From contig OY727101.1 of NCBI GenBank assembly GCA_963402885.1, positions 10,302,917 to 10,366,916 on the forward strand: a stretch of 64,000 nucleotides of DNA, read 5' to 3'. Numbering within the stretch: position 1 is the stretch's first letter; every line of letters begins with the position of its first letter. Shown one piece after another: positions 1-11,799 of this stretch. Source of the DNA: Antedon bifida (lineage: Eukaryota; Echinodermata; Crinoidea; Comatulida; Antedonidae). A model generated the notes under the pieces. That model saw nothing but the letters and a program-made list of their open reading frames with translations, had not been told where the DNA came from and ran no database searches. The translations under genes were made by a program, and so were the position numbers.

Positions 1-20
1 ATAAAACAAAATATATGACT

Positions 21-37
21 TACCGGTAAATTCAGAC
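21..37 (-). other. Possible 17-nt microexon (copy 1)
   Basis: On the minus strand a 17-base segment lies between a good acceptor (TTCAG) and a GTAAGT donor. The same 17 bases recur at about 7924-7940 and 15964-15980, where the acceptor changes to TCTAG or TCCAG but keeps AG. Inclusion would shift the frame of the last exon, so it may be an alternative exon or an unused sequence. Confidence 0.3.
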
Positions 38-215
38 TTGCTGAACAAAACATTTTTCAATACATTTCTTTATTATTTTACCTACAGTACTTATTATTGT
101 TAAATTGTTATGCAAATACAACCTGATAAATTTTGAGCTTAGCATAAATCAAAACAATAACATAACAAAATATAAAAAAAGTAAACACATACATAAAACA
201 TACAATTAAGCTTAC

Positions 216-808
216 CATTAGTTGTGCATTCATAACTGCCGTCATCGAGTTCCAAACAAGATTGGGACATTGGACATGGGTTTGGGTCACATGGACTGTT
301 TCTTCTTTCTAGAAAATAAATGAACATGTTACAACACTTACACGCAGAACTCATATAAATAAACAATAATATGACAGGCATGGATTTTCACAAACTCTAA
401 ATGTTATTTCTCCTACACCTAACTGCATCATTTGGTGCAAAGGCCTGAAATAAATACTTGCAAAAACCCAACAATGTACCTCCATTCATAGTTTCATTTT
501 TTTTATATAAGAAAACATTTTTATAATTGTTCATTTCTCTTATTATTCTGTAGTTTAACGTCTCCATTTTCGTTAAGGTGGTTTAATTTTAACAGGACCT
601 CATATCTGAATTATGTTGTCCTGTTTGAAATAAAATAAAAATATGTAATGCTGAAGTTTTAAAAGTAAAGATAAATGACATTATCTATATGACTAGAATG
701 TGTATTATTATCATAAATAGATCTGCAGTACAAACCGTTTCCCATAGCAACCGCAAAGATGATGTCAGTTACCAACAGAAACACTAAAGGAATCAAAAGT
801 CGAGCCAT
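216..808 (-). CDS. Small secreted half-EGF peptide gene, copy 1 (3'-partial)
   Basis: Two coding exons are in the window: 736-808 (start ATG at 808, 24 codons plus one base) and 216-308 (phase 1 to phase 1). Exon 1 is a signal peptide beginning MARLLIPLVFLLV and ending near FAVA. Exon 2 carries four cysteines in the pattern CDPNPC-SC-YEC, matching the first four cysteines of an EGF domain; the last two are missing. The exon 1 donor is the weak GTTTGT, accepted because the 73-base length and phase are the same in all four copies of this exon. The terminal exon would lie off the left edge. Function unknown; a secreted peptide is inferred. Confidence 0.6.
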
Positions 809-1110
809 TCTATAAACCATGTATCTGTTAACAACAAACACATTTAAATAAAGTTTAATGGTTTGTATGGCGAAATCAAATGATATAAAGTTTGCAGTAC
901 ACCACGTATATTAGTTCTGAAAAGAATTGTTGAGTTTCTCGACGTTTCGATCAATATGCTTTAATCGTCCGGAGTGCAGTGAGAATGCACAAATAGTGTA
1001 GGCTGGTATGTCGTTTATATGAATGTCGTGTATTTTTTTGTTAAAAGCAAACTTTTACTTTATTTCATATCTTGATAATATAAGGAATGAAAAAAAATAT
1101 GTTGCCATCT

Positions 1111-1213
1111 TTAGTCGCGTGGACGCGACTCTATAGTTCACTATGTCAGTCGGTCGGTCGGTCTGGTATCACTATGCGTTTTATCACGCGACTTATGGCT
1201 GTTGGGCTTGTTT
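1111..1213 (+). repeat. CGGT-rich dispersed repeat, copy 1
   Basis: The repeat begins TTAGTCGCGTGGACGCGAC, continues through several CGGT units and ends in a segment containing CGCGACTTATGGCTG. Relatives lie at 9105-9195 (reversed), 12855-12972, 17266-17356 (reversed) and 24838-24930. It has no coding content. Confidence 0.75.
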
Positions 1214-1429
1214 CTAAAGACATTTAAAGGAACAAATTCAAGATGGCCGCCAACATTCAAATAACCCTATTCAATATCAGAATATCACCAATAACACAAA
1301 TTATGAAGGTGAAACAAGTCCGTTTTGATGGTATTAGGCTACTGCTATCTTTTTTTAATATGTGTGCATAAATTGTTGTTTGTACACAATGTTCTAAAAT
1401 AGTCACTTCTCATAGGATTGTCTAAATAT

Positions 1430-1690
1430 AAGGCTGTCTAAAGTTGTCAATATTCTCAATATAATAGATATACCCCACTATGACTCTTCGTTCAAAGTTG
1501 GAGTTGCAAAAGTATGGAACAACTTACCAATTGATATCAAACAATAACTTCTAATTCTAAATTACAGATCTCATTTTTTTTCATAAAACTGAAACTTGTA
1601 TTACAATTTTTGTATCTCAGACAGGATCACAATATAGTGTATTTATACCTTATTGTGAAATCCTGTATAAATATGATGTTAAATAATAAA
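1430..1690 (+). mobile_element. LINE (CR1/L2-like) C-terminal remnant
   Basis: The plus strand near 1490-1545 encodes FKVGVAKVWNNLPIDIK before a stop. This resembles the conserved tail of CR1/L2-type reverse transcriptases (A.K.WN.LP..I). It is followed by AT-rich sequence and a polyadenylation-like AATAAA. Only a short decayed 3' piece is visible. Confidence 0.45.
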
Positions 1691-1699
1691 TGCGTTATT

Positions 1700-3118
1700 G
1701 CCATGTAATTCAATGTCTGAACCTTCAGTGCCATAGTCACCAGTTTGGTTGGTAAGTTTTCAACATGTCAACTTTTGGCAGAAGCTTGAAGGAAATAAAG
1801 ATACAGCTCATTCACAAGATTCATAGGCAGCATTAACTCCCACTTCTCATCTTCTACAATCTCAACCAATTTCATTAGATATGTACCCCCTACAGATGGA
1901 CCACCATTATACACTGGTTTGATGAGTGCACATGGTTGTGGTATAAAAACTATGTACTAGAGAAAGACAAGATTATGCCTGGTGATGACTCTTGCCCGAG
2001 ATGAGTGGAGGTGGACAGAGATGACATCAAGAAGCAGTTCTTATTTCGACCCGGTGAACTATTTGGCTTTTGGACATTGTGAAAATAGTGTTGAGGCCAG
2101 TGCTTTTGTTGAAACTGAACTTGCATTACCTATACAACCAGTGACACAACTATCTTAAATGGAAACATCTCTAAATGACAGAAGCACACTAATTCTGCTT
2201 TCTCTCTACAACTTCTGACATTTTTTATAATTTACATGGCAATATAAAAACAAAAAGAAAAGTATCAAAAATAACATTTAAGTCTTAAATAAGAAGCGAA
2301 TTATACAAGTAAAATGAAATTAATAGTAAAAACAAGATAATCTTACAGATCGAACAATACTATAATATATTATGGAGTTAATGTTATTATCATTATTTTT
2401 GTTGTTAGTATTATTAATATTTTAAGGTTTAAAGCGAATATTATCATTATTATTATTAAAAATATAATTGATAAGTTTATTATACTGTTATTACAGTATT
2501 AAAATAAATGCAACTGTTCTATGATTATATATCTTATTATTGTCTTTTAATTAAACGTGATACAATTTTTATTATATTATTTAGTCTTATTTTTAGTACT
2601 GTATTATTTATTTATTTAATTTTTTATTATTTTTTATTATATAATTTTGGAGAAAGAAAAAAGAATTAAAATAATATATATATATATATATATTGCACTT
2701 GCCAGTTCTTATGCTATGACTTTATCAAAATTCCTTCACTTGCACTGATGAAGGGCTAGTGTTGCTCGAAAGCTCTGCTAACTTTTCTGGCTGTTTTACT
2801 TCATCGTTTTGATTTAGCTTTTCGCTTTTTTTTTGTATCTCCATTGAGATCCAGCCACTGATACCCACAGCGTTGTCATTTTTTCAGTAATTTGCCTTTG
2901 GATTTATATATATATATATAATATATATTATAGAATAAGATAAATGGTAAAATAAAAGTAAGATAATATGGTGGGCGGTAAATATTTATATATTATATAT
3001 TAAGTGTATTCTTTCTATGTCTCCATGTTACTCTGTGGTACTTACTGGATTTACATCAATTGATCAAGGTCATTGAGTGTGGTATCATTGGCATAACACA
3101 AATTAATGATTTCATCAG
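1700..3118. other. Non-coding, AT-rich region
   Basis: Short open stretches near 1765-2150 are broken by stops and I do not recognise them. 2240-2700 is extremely AT-rich with TA dinucleotide runs at about 2672-2692 and 2908-2930. A segment at 2780-2851 is the reverse complement of a motif in the 9.5-11.8 kb satellite (9771-9840, 10487-10555, 11256-11325), so part of this is dispersed repeat. Confidence 0.5.
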
Positions 3119-3276
3119 AGCTGGAAAATCTAGCTGATGAATTTGAAAGTCAACATTTAAAGAGAGATGATATCCCGATTAATGAAGAATGCTGCAACTC
3201 GCACAAAGGTGTTAGTTGGCCATGGCATGATGACATTGGACAGAAAATGTTTGAAGCATTTGTAAAAGTCTTGTAG
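3119..3276 (+). other. Candidate terminal exon or captured coding fragment
   Basis: After a plausible acceptor (TTTCATCAG) there is an open phase-1 frame of 52 codons ending in TAG. It includes the acidic stretch ELENLADEFESQ and the segment GVSWPWHDDIGQKMFEAF. The composition looks protein-like, but I recognise no family and see no upstream exon. It could be the 3' end of a gene, a transposon protein fragment or chance. Confidence 0.25.
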
Positions 3277-3920
3277 AAGGCAAACTGTTTATATGGGATC
3301 CTAAGAAAAGGACGAATATTGTGTTAATCACCAATGTTGTTGCCATAGGCCTATCATTTTATGTGATTTTAATCAATGTCATAACTTGTACATGTTTTAA
3401 TAAGAAATTTAATCCATTTTTTAAAAATGGCGGCCATTTTGAAATTCAAAATGTCAGAATACTAATGAATATAGGTTTATAATAATTCTTATATAGCAGA
3501 GAATCCATATGAACTTAAAATATTATTCATAATGGGTGTTACTTTGTCCAGTATGGTACATTTATTGGATATTTTACGTATTGGCGGCCATCTTGGATTT
3601 GACACACTTAAGCTTTGTAAAAAAAATGGTAACATATTTTTTTCATTACTTTACATCCTAAAGACACTAAATCAGCTGGAATGTTGCTTTTAACATAACA
3701 TGACACGAAATTACATAGTGGCCTACATTAATACGTAACTAGTAAGAAAAGTTTGCGTAGATATGTAAGAATAAACTATATGTAATGATGACGTTGTAAA
3801 ACAGTAAAATTGAATACGGGTAAGTAAAATACAATGCATGACTTGCTGGAAATATTGATTGAAAGTAAGATGCTCAAGTGGATGTGTTACTATATAAATA
3901 CCATAAACGTGTTTAGAAAC
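3277..3920. other. No gene seen
   Basis: AT-rich sequence with two short related motifs containing GGCGGCCAT (about 3431 and 3582) and a cousin near 1243. No exon of the secreted-peptide type occurs downstream (leftward) of the 3921-3993 exon. Confidence 0.4.
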
Positions 3921-3993
3921 CATCCCGTGTAGCAACTGCAAACATGACGTTTGTTACCAACAGAAACACTAAGATAATCAAAACTCGAGCCAT
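3921..3993 (-). pseudogene. Orphan signal-peptide exon of the small secreted-peptide family
   Basis: The minus strand reads MARVLIILVFLLV...MFAVA from an ATG at 3993 and reaches a GTTTCT donor after exactly 73 bases, the same exon length and phase as copies 1-3. The second (cysteine) exon is not found to the left, so this is either a diverged gene with an unrecognised downstream exon or a relic. Confidence 0.5.
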
Positions 3994-5336
3994 TTTCGTT
4001 GAAAACCTGATTCGTTGAAAACAACAATGATTTAATACATTCACTATAGGTTGATCACTAGGCGTTCTTTCAGAATGATGTTATTGTTGTTTTATGTAGG
4101 AAACTGTCGGTATGGCTGTGTAACGAACGTTATGTAATCTTTGCACTTGCTCCAGATGTATTTTAGATGTCAATTTAAATACACCAAGTTACTTATTATT
4201 TATAAGTATAACTGTATCGAGTGTAATATGTTGTGTGAAAGAAAACTGGAAGTGAAACGTCGGCCTACGGAATGTGATGTCAATATTACAATATCAGACC
4301 GTTTTCGTTAGCTGGAACCAAAACCCTACTATAATTATCCATCTCTGTGTATCTATCAGTCCGTTTTTTTTAAGGGTAGCACGGTCTTCGAAACAGCTTT
4401 TTCTCTCGTCATGGTGGTTATCCTTTTCTATCATTGTTTTCTTTCGTCATTTCATCGTCATTTTGTAATTTTCTCCACTTTGTAAGGAAAAAACAATATT
4501 TGGTCGAATATTTATTGTAATAACTTAATATTAAGTTATACATACCTGATGAAATCACAGACTTCGTATGTATTATGTTTAATTAATTACAGCGTGCTAT
4601 GTGCTGTAGTGTTGTTTGAAGTGTCGTAAAGAACAGTAATTCAAATATTATAAATGCTTTTTAGTCAAAATATACAAACAATTATATAACTAAATTAACT
4701 ATGTCGTAATATGTAAATGTTATGTAAATAATATTTATTGTTTTAAAACAAAACAACAAATGAATGATTCTGTCGTAAACAGGGGTTAATAAAGCTGATC
4801 TACGTAATTCCAATAAATTAGAAATAATTAGCGATCACAGTTGTAATATTTCCCTTACTTTATGGCCATCCATTTTATAAAAACACCAAAGCCACACGAT
4901 GACCTTTGCTACACAAAATAATCTATCATTATAAATTCAATTGATTATTATCTCATTATCATTGCTATTCTAATATTTATTTATTTATTTATTTTATTTA
5001 TTTATTTGGAACGCGCTCTATAAAATCAACAAATTAAACTCACAATACTCTGTTAAAAAAGAAACTCCTGTGGTGGTCACTTTTATGTGCACTTAACGAC
5101 ATCGGTGATACGTCATTATTATAGTAAAGGGGAATATACCACCTTTTTCTCGCAGCGTAGTGTACCACCAGAGGTGCTTACCGGTCGTGGGCGACCCATA
5201 TTGATTTTTGTTTTGTTCTTGTACATTTATTGAAGCATAATACGATTATCAATTTATGTGTCTATGGTTTCTCTTAGGTGATAAGCTAGACTTACCTGTC
5301 CGTTGTTTTCAATTATACGTTTAATTTCTTACTGAT
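3994..5336. other. Intergenic, no gene seen
   Basis: No convincing exon on either strand. A TTTA simple repeat occupies about 4976-5008. The short plus-strand ORF at 4274-4468 has no recognisable protein character. Confidence 0.5.
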
Positions 5337-6349
5337 CAGTGGCCGTATTCACCAATCTCACTTAGGCTAAGGGAAATACTTACCCTTAAAATTTAAGAAT
5401 TCCCTTAACAAAGGGAAACACTTAAGGGGTATTCACGAATGAGTTAAGGGATTCACTTACCTAAGGAATACACTTAATTTAAGGGTAAAACTTAAGGGTA
5501 AAAATAATCATACATATTCATGAGCTGTCCCATTGTCCAATCACAGAGGATTTAATTCCCCTATGGTCCAATCACATTCCTCTCTAAAACTAATTTGCAT
5601 ATTTAAAAAAAGAGTAAGGAGATGGAGTGGACGTGACGATGATCAATAAAAAGAAAATGGCAGTCAAAACAAAAACAAGTAAATGAATAGACCTAGACTA
5701 ATTTGTATGACGATCAAGAAAAATAGGTCTAGCCTAGATAGATGCTACTAACAAACCAACATTCTGTGCAGGCCTAAACCTGTCTGTATTGAGGAATATG
5801 CATCCTAGGCTGGTTACTTGGCAGACCAACCGCAGTATCTAGCATCTCTACCTAGCCTACTAGACTGGGGGATAATTTCTATTACAACGAAATGAGAAGC
5901 CATCTTCCACGAAAATAATGGCAGTCAAAATAAAACAAATAAATGAATATATAGTCCTAGACTAATTTGTATGGTGAGGATCAGCAAAAAATGGTCTAGA
6001 TGCTACTCAAACCAAACATGAATCCTCGGCTGGTTACTGGGCACACCAACAGGGGGCCTAGCATCTCTACCTAGCCTAGACTGGGGCTATCTACAAGTAG
6101 GCATAGTACTCGCACATACAGAATCGTCAGCACAACCAAGGTACTGAATAGTTAAGGGAACTTTTAAGGGACCTCTGAGGTCCCTTAAAAGTTAAGGGGA
6201 AAATAGACCAAGATAAGGGTTTCCCTTAACCTTAAACCCTTTGTGAATACCACTTAAGTGAAACCCTTAATATTTTCTTGATTTAAGGGAAATTCTTAGG
6301 ATTTAAGGGAAATATCTCACTTAAGTGTGATTGGTGAATACGGCCACTG
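5337..6349. mobile_element. 1-kb non-autonomous DNA transposon with terminal inverted repeats
   Basis: The left end starts CAGTGGCCGTATTCACCAAT and the right end is its reverse complement at about 6330-6349. Subterminal regions are full of inverted TTAAGGG/CCCTTAA motifs. The middle holds an imperfect direct duplication (about 5650-5870 and 5925-6085). It has no transposase ORF. Target-site duplication is not obvious. Superfamily not assigned. Confidence 0.75.
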
Positions 6350-6389
6350 GTCTTTAATTTTCTCCATCGCGTCTTTCGATAAACCTCCA

Positions 6390-6801
6390 CAACTACAAAA
6401 TTGAAAGATCTAGAATATCGTTCGAACTTGTTGATTTGGTTTTGAAAAGAAAAACAAGTTATAAGTAGTTTAATTCGTAAGTTTAAATATCTAATTTTTT
6501 TTACCAAGTCTGCTAATGAATTACTAAATTCGAGAGATTGCTCCATTTGAGTTTGCTTAGACCCCATTATTCTTCGTATGTATGGCTTGTTCATTCTTTA
6601 GCACAGAGCCCAACTGACACTAAATTTCACAAAATTAAGCTTTTGAAATTCGCGCCTCAAAGATTCATCCACCGTGTCAGGCGTGGCAAATCTTCGGCTG
6701 TAAAACTGGTGGTATGGGCGTACGGCTAATTTATCCTTCTTTCGCATCATAATTAACTTACAATGTTTGAAATGAAAAAGGTAAAGGGCCAATGTAATCA
6801 C
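6390..6801 (-). mobile_element. Possible LINE ORF1-like remnant
   Basis: The minus strand around 6400-6560 reads EQSLEFSNSLADLVKKI and then INKFERYSRSFNF. This resembles the coiled coil followed by an L-E-x-Y-S-R-R-x-N signature of L1/Tx1-type ORF1 proteins. It is truncated, and the ORF runs into the neighbouring inverted-repeat element. A second open stretch (6598-6801) is not recognisable. Confidence 0.3.
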
Positions 6802-7262
6802 TAAGCTTATAGGAAAGTCTGATAAAACTAGTCAATTTTTGACTGAGCAAGTCAACTAACGTCCGTCAGTCACAGTTCATTCATTCATTTATTTGATCAA
6901 ATCATTGTCAACATGTAGACCTACACAAGAAAATACACATAAAGTTAAATGGAGTTAAACTATCATATTTTTCCTTGCTTTTATTATTTTGTAGGTAATG
7001 ACATAATTAAAATGATTATGAATGTATTCTATGACATAAACGTGTAATTGAAACCTTGCCATGCTGGTGGTTAATATTTCTGGTAACGAGAATATGCACT
7101 TTTGCGAAGAATGATATTCGAAAGGAATTTTTTTTACTAAAATAAATTACTACGAGTACTATCTTAAATCTCCTCTTGATAACAACGTGCCTGATTTCCC
7201 AATGATTATTTGCAGCAAACCATCTAAAAGAAAAACAACCATTGAGTAGACATATTTTATAG
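6802..7262. other. Intergenic, no gene seen
   Basis: AT-rich. From about 7165 the sequence matches 15220 onward, marking the left edge of the second duplicated block. Confidence 0.5.
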
Positions 7263-7418
7263 CAACGGTTTCCGAATGTTTATGATAGTCTATTGGAGAA
7301 AATTGAAGCAAAAGGTGGGAAGCGGAAACGCTTAATCGTCAATAACAGGACGACTGGTGGCGTCTTCAAAATAGTGTTTGAAGTTTACAGCATGTCAACG
7401 AAACGTCGTCACTACTAA
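7263..7418 (+). pseudogene. Convergent plus-strand ORF, copy 2
   Basis: It encodes RFPNVYDSLLEKIEAKGGK and continues to STKRRHY and a stop. It is the homologue of 15307-15488 but lacks 8 bases near its start and 18 bases (in frame) in the middle. With the same acceptor (TATAG) the entry phase would be 0 instead of 1, so this copy may be broken. Not recognised as a known family. Confidence 0.35.
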
Positions 7419-7600
7419 GGTATTTATATGTCCTGGGTGGGGAGGGGAGGATGTCCGAGGGATTGTTGTACAGAGAGTAGTTTTCCTAGACCCCATAAGT
7501 TGATATAATACAAGTACAACATACACCACTGATATACATCAGACTTTCGATGGTTGATTTTATTCAATAATACAATTTAATTAATATTATTAATTACAAT

Positions 7601-7606
7601 TTTATT
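7601..7606 (-). promoter_or_regulatory. Polyadenylation signal, small secreted-peptide gene copy 2
   Basis: AATAAA on the minus strand about 95 bases past the stop codon; the same arrangement is seen in copy 3 at 15632-15637. Confidence 0.5.
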
Positions 7607-7698
7607 ATTATTACAATTAATATGAGTGCATTAAATGACATTAACGTGTACATTTAAACCATTGTCATGCTTCGTAGTATTCGTAGTACAATATTCTA

Positions 7699-8598
7699 CT
7701 ACATATTGTATGTCAGACTCATTCTTGTCTCAAAGGGTTCCACGCTTTCCAAATTCGAACCTCTCAATAACATAACGGGCCTGAATGCCGGTACCCAATG
7801 AATATCTTTGTCAAACACCAAATCATCTAGAAAAAAGTATTCGAGTAGACCAAATAATAAATATTAATAATTTAAAACAAACAAAAAATAATTAAAATGA
7901 AAATACAACCAAATATCTGGCTTACCGGTAAATTCAGACTTGCTAGACAAAACATTTTTCAATACATTTCTTTATTATTTTACCTACAGTACTTATTATT
8001 GTTAAATTGTTATGCAAATACAAACTGATAAATTTTGAGCTTAGCATAAATCAAAGCAATAACATAACAAAATATGAAATAAATATATATACGTACATAC
8101 ATAAAACATACAATTAAGCTTACCATTAGGTGTGCATTCATAACTGCCGTCATCGAGTTCAAAACAAGATTGGGACATAGGAAATGGGTTTGGGTCACAT
8201 GGACTGTTTCTTCTTTCTAGAAAATAAATGAAGAAACTCTAAATGTTATTTCTCCTACACCGAACTGCGTCATTTGGTGCAAAGGCCTGGAATAAAATAC
8301 CTGCAAAAATCCAACAATGTATCTCCATTTATAGTATATATATATTTCTGTAGTTTAACGTCTCCATTTTCGTTAAGGTGTTATGTTGTCCTGTGTAAAT
8401 ATGTTTTAAATAAAATTAAAATAAATAAAAATATGTAATGCTGAAGTTTTAAAAGTAAACATAAATGACATTCTCTATATGACTATAATGTGTATTATTA
8501 TCAAAAATAGATCTGCAGTACAAACCGTTCCCCATAGCAACCGCAAACATGATATCAGTTACCAACAGAAACATTAAAGGAATCAAAAGTCGAGCCAT
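7699..8598 (-). CDS. Small secreted half-EGF peptide, copy 2 (complete)
   Basis: Three exons: 8526-8598, 8124-8216 and 7699-7826 (294 bases, 97 residues plus stop), joined in phase 1 throughout. Residues 1-21 are a signal peptide (MARLLIPLMFLLV...FAVA). Residues 25-55 hold four cysteines in the order of an EGF domain's first half. The last 42 residues include HWVPAFRPVMLLRGSNLE and end TYNM; they lack cysteine and match no family I know. Copy 3 differs mostly at silent or single-residue positions and keeps frame and stop, which supports real coding. A secreted extracellular role is inferred. A possible 17-nt microexon lies at 7924-7940. Confidence 0.65.
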
Positions 8599-8759
8599 TT
8601 TATAAACCATGTATCTGTTAACAACAAACAAATTTAAATATTATCACAATTATATTGTTTGAAGGTTTGCATGGCGAAATCAAATGTTTGCGGTACACCA
8701 CGTATATTAGTTCTGAAAAGAACTGTTGAGTTTCTTGACGTTTCGATCAATATGCTTTG

Positions 8760-9250
8760 ATCGATCGTCCGGAGTGAGAATGCAGAAAGTCCAGGAAACT
8801 GGAAATATAAGTGAAATATGGTGGGACTGGTGTGAAAGCTAGAAACAATTTCAAGTTCACACAGTGGGAGGGATTGAAAACGTTTCATCGTAAATTTGTA
8901 CGCCGACATCTTTTATCGCCGTTTATCATTATGAAAGCGTTTCGCCATCGATGTACGTCGACATCTTTTGTCGACTTCAAAACCGTTTCAGGCATCAATA
9001 TCATCGTCGTTATCCTATTGTATTTCATCATTCCCGTCGTCATCATGGTAACTGTGTCACTCCTAATTTGGCCGTGGTAAAGCAAACAAGGGCATATACA
9101 TGGCTGCAGTCGCGTGCTCAAGTTAGTGTTTACCGACCAACCGACCGACCAACCAACCGACATAATGAGCTGTGAGTCTCGTTGCACGCGACTAAAAACC
9201 ATTTTTCGTCCAATAAAATCGTATTTGTTTTTATTATATTTAGGCTAAAT
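8760..9250. repeat. Duplicated repeat block beside copy 2
   Basis: Nearly identical to 16920-17410. It contains a reversed CGGT-rich repeat (9105-9195). Overlapping ORFs on both strands (plus 8811-9080, minus 8885-9202) are preserved in the other copy mainly because the DNA is almost unchanged; neither looks like a known protein. Confidence 0.6.
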
Positions 9251-9489
9251 TGTACATACCTGATAAAATCACAGCTTATGTATTGTTGATCTAAAATAAT
9301 TGCTGTACTGTGTGATGCTATAATATAGTGTTGCTTGTAAGCTGAGAAATTTGAAATGAAAGCTTTTTAATAAAAATTAATTAAATATAAGCAAAATTTT
9401 TTTTTTTATGTACATAATTAATTATTATACAGCATGAAGTGCAAATTTAATTACGTCGTAAACATTTTTTTCAAAATAATAATAAAAAG

Positions 9490-11760
9490 CAGTATTATGA
9501 TTTTTATTGTTTTTTACTCTGGTAGGACTAAAAACCACCACATCTGGCTATTAGTGAAATAATTATAAATCTTTGTCATCAGACAATGAGTACAAGTGTA
9601 GCATCCAAGTAATGGTCGTTGGAATAGCGCTATGGAAATGGAAATTATTTTATATTTCGGCTAAATTGTACAAATAATTGCTGTACTGTATGATGCTATA
9701 ATATAGTGTTGCTTGTACGCTCAGTAATTTGAAATGAAAGCTTTTTATTAAAAATTAATTAAATATAAGCATCAATGGAGATACAAAAAAAGCGCGAAAA
9801 GATAAATCAAAACGATAAAGTAAAACAGCCAGAAAAGTTAAGTGTTAAGAGATAATAATGAAAAAAATGAACTGAAACATAAAGCAAATATCATGATTAA
9901 AAACAAATGTTAATAATAAAGTATATTAAAATATATAAGCTAAGATATATGTAATTTAAAAACACAATGGGTCAGAACATATAAAGTGATGTACAACAAA
10001 AATGTACTGTACAATATATATGTATTTATGGAAATAAAAGTGGGATGACCCCAGGTAAGACAAAAAATAAGCATGCTTGTAAAAATGTACATAATTAATT
10101 ATCATACAGCATGAAATGCAAATTTATTTACGTCGTAAACATTTTTTTGGTTAATAATAATAAAAAAGCAGTATTATGATTGTTATTGTTTTTTACTCTG
10201 GTAGGACTAGAAACCACCACATCTGGCCATTAGTGAAATAATTATAAAGCTTTGTCATCAGACAATGAGTACAAGTGTAGCATCCAAGTAATGGTCGTTG
10301 GAATAGCGCCATGGAAATGGAAATTATTTTATATTTCGGCTAAATTGTACATACCTGATAAAATCACAGCTTATGTATTGTTGATCTAAAATAATTGCTG
10401 TAATGTGTGATGCTATAATATAGTGTTGCTTGTACGCTCAGTAATTCGAAATGAAGCTTTTTATTAAAAATTAATTAAATATAAGCATCAATGGAGATAC
10501 AAAAAAAAGCGAAAAGATAAATCAAAACGATAAAGTAAAACAGCCAGAAAAGTTAAGTGTTAAGAGATAATAATGAAAAAAATGAACTGAAAAAGAAAGC
10601 AAATATCATGATTAAAAACAAATGTTAATAGGATAAATATACATGTTAATAGATTAATGTTTTTTTTTATAAGAAATAGTTAATAATAAAGTATATTAAA
10701 ATATATAAGCTAAGATATATGTAATTTAAAAACACAATGGGTCAGAACATATAAAGTGATGTACAACAAAAATGTACTGTACAATATATATGTATTTATG
10801 GAAATAAAAGTGGGATGACCCCAGGTAAGACAAAAAATAAGCATGCTTGTAAAAATGTACATAATTAATTATCATACAGCATGAAATACAAATTTAATTA
10901 CGTCGTAAACATTTTTTTCAAAATAATAATAAAAAAGCAGTATTATGATTGTTATTGTTTTTTACTTTGGTAGGACTAGAAACCACCACATCTGGCCATT
11001 AGTGAAATAATTATAAAAACTTTGTCATCAGACAATGAGTACAAGTGTAGCATCCAAGTAATGGTCGTTGGAATAGCGCCATGGAAATGGAAATTATTTT
11101 ATATTTCGGCTAAATTGTACATACCTGATAAAATCAAAGTTTATGTATTGTTGATCTAAAATAATTGCTGTAATGTGTGATGCTATAATATAGTGTTGTT
11201 TGTAAGCTCAGTAATTTGAAATGAAAGCTTTTTAAAAAATTAATTAAATATAAGCATCAATGGAGATACAAAAAAAAGCGAAAAGATAAATCAAAACGAT
11301 AAAGTAAAACAGCCAGAAAAGTTAAGTGTTAAGAGATAATAATGAAAAAAATGAACTGAAAAAGAAAGCAAATATAATGATTAAAAACAAATGTTAATAG
11401 GATAAATATACATGTTAATGGATTAATGTTTTTTTTTATAAGAAATAGTTAATAATAAAGTATATTAAAATATATAAGCTAAGATATATGTAATTTAAAA
11501 ACACAATGGGTCAGAACATATAAAGTGATGTACAACAAAAATGTACTGTACAATTTATATGTATTTATGGAAATAAAAGTGGGATGACCCCAGGTAAGAC
11601 AAAAAATAAGCATGCTTGTAAAAATGTACATAATTAATTATCATACAGCATGAAATGCAAATTTAATTACGTCGTAAACATTTTTTTGGTTAATAATAAT
11701 AAAAAAGCAGTATTATGATTGTTATTGTTTTTTACTTTGGTAGGACTAGAAACCACCACA
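9490..11760. repeat. Tandem array of 0.68-0.77-kb units
   Basis: The marker GGTAGGACTA(G/A)AAACCACCA recurs near 9520, 10200, 10970 and 11740, giving one period of about 680 and two of about 770 bases. A further unit resumes near 12980. Units share a long body that includes a motif found reversed at 2780-2851. AT-rich and non-coding. The corresponding position in the third block (about 17,400-17,680) holds a single unit. Confidence 0.8.
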
Positions 11761-11799
11761 TCTGGCCATTATGTGTTAAATGTGTTAAATTATAAGGAA

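Larger units (their letters stand above)
1..1010. repeat. Segmental duplication, copy 1 (truncated by window edge)
   Basis: This block closely matches 7905-8780 and 15945-16935, including introns and flanks of the small secreted-peptide gene. The match fades near 1000, just after a segment that recurs in all three blocks and again inside a giant-gene intron (28265-28380). The terminal exon expected in this copy would lie left of base 1. Confidence 0.85.

Noticed and set aside
4274-4468. Short plus ORF of 64 codons
   Set aside because: Low-complexity, hydrophobic by base composition; no repeat copy or splice signals supporting it.
8885-9202. 105-codon minus ORF conserved at 17045-17362
   Set aside because: It runs through the CGGT repeat and overlaps an open plus frame; conservation is explained by the young DNA duplication. 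No protein family is recognisable.
9490-11760. Regular repeats considered as a CRISPR-like array
   Set aside because: Units are 0.7-0.8 kb without unique spacers, and the DNA is clearly eukaryotic; this is a satellite.
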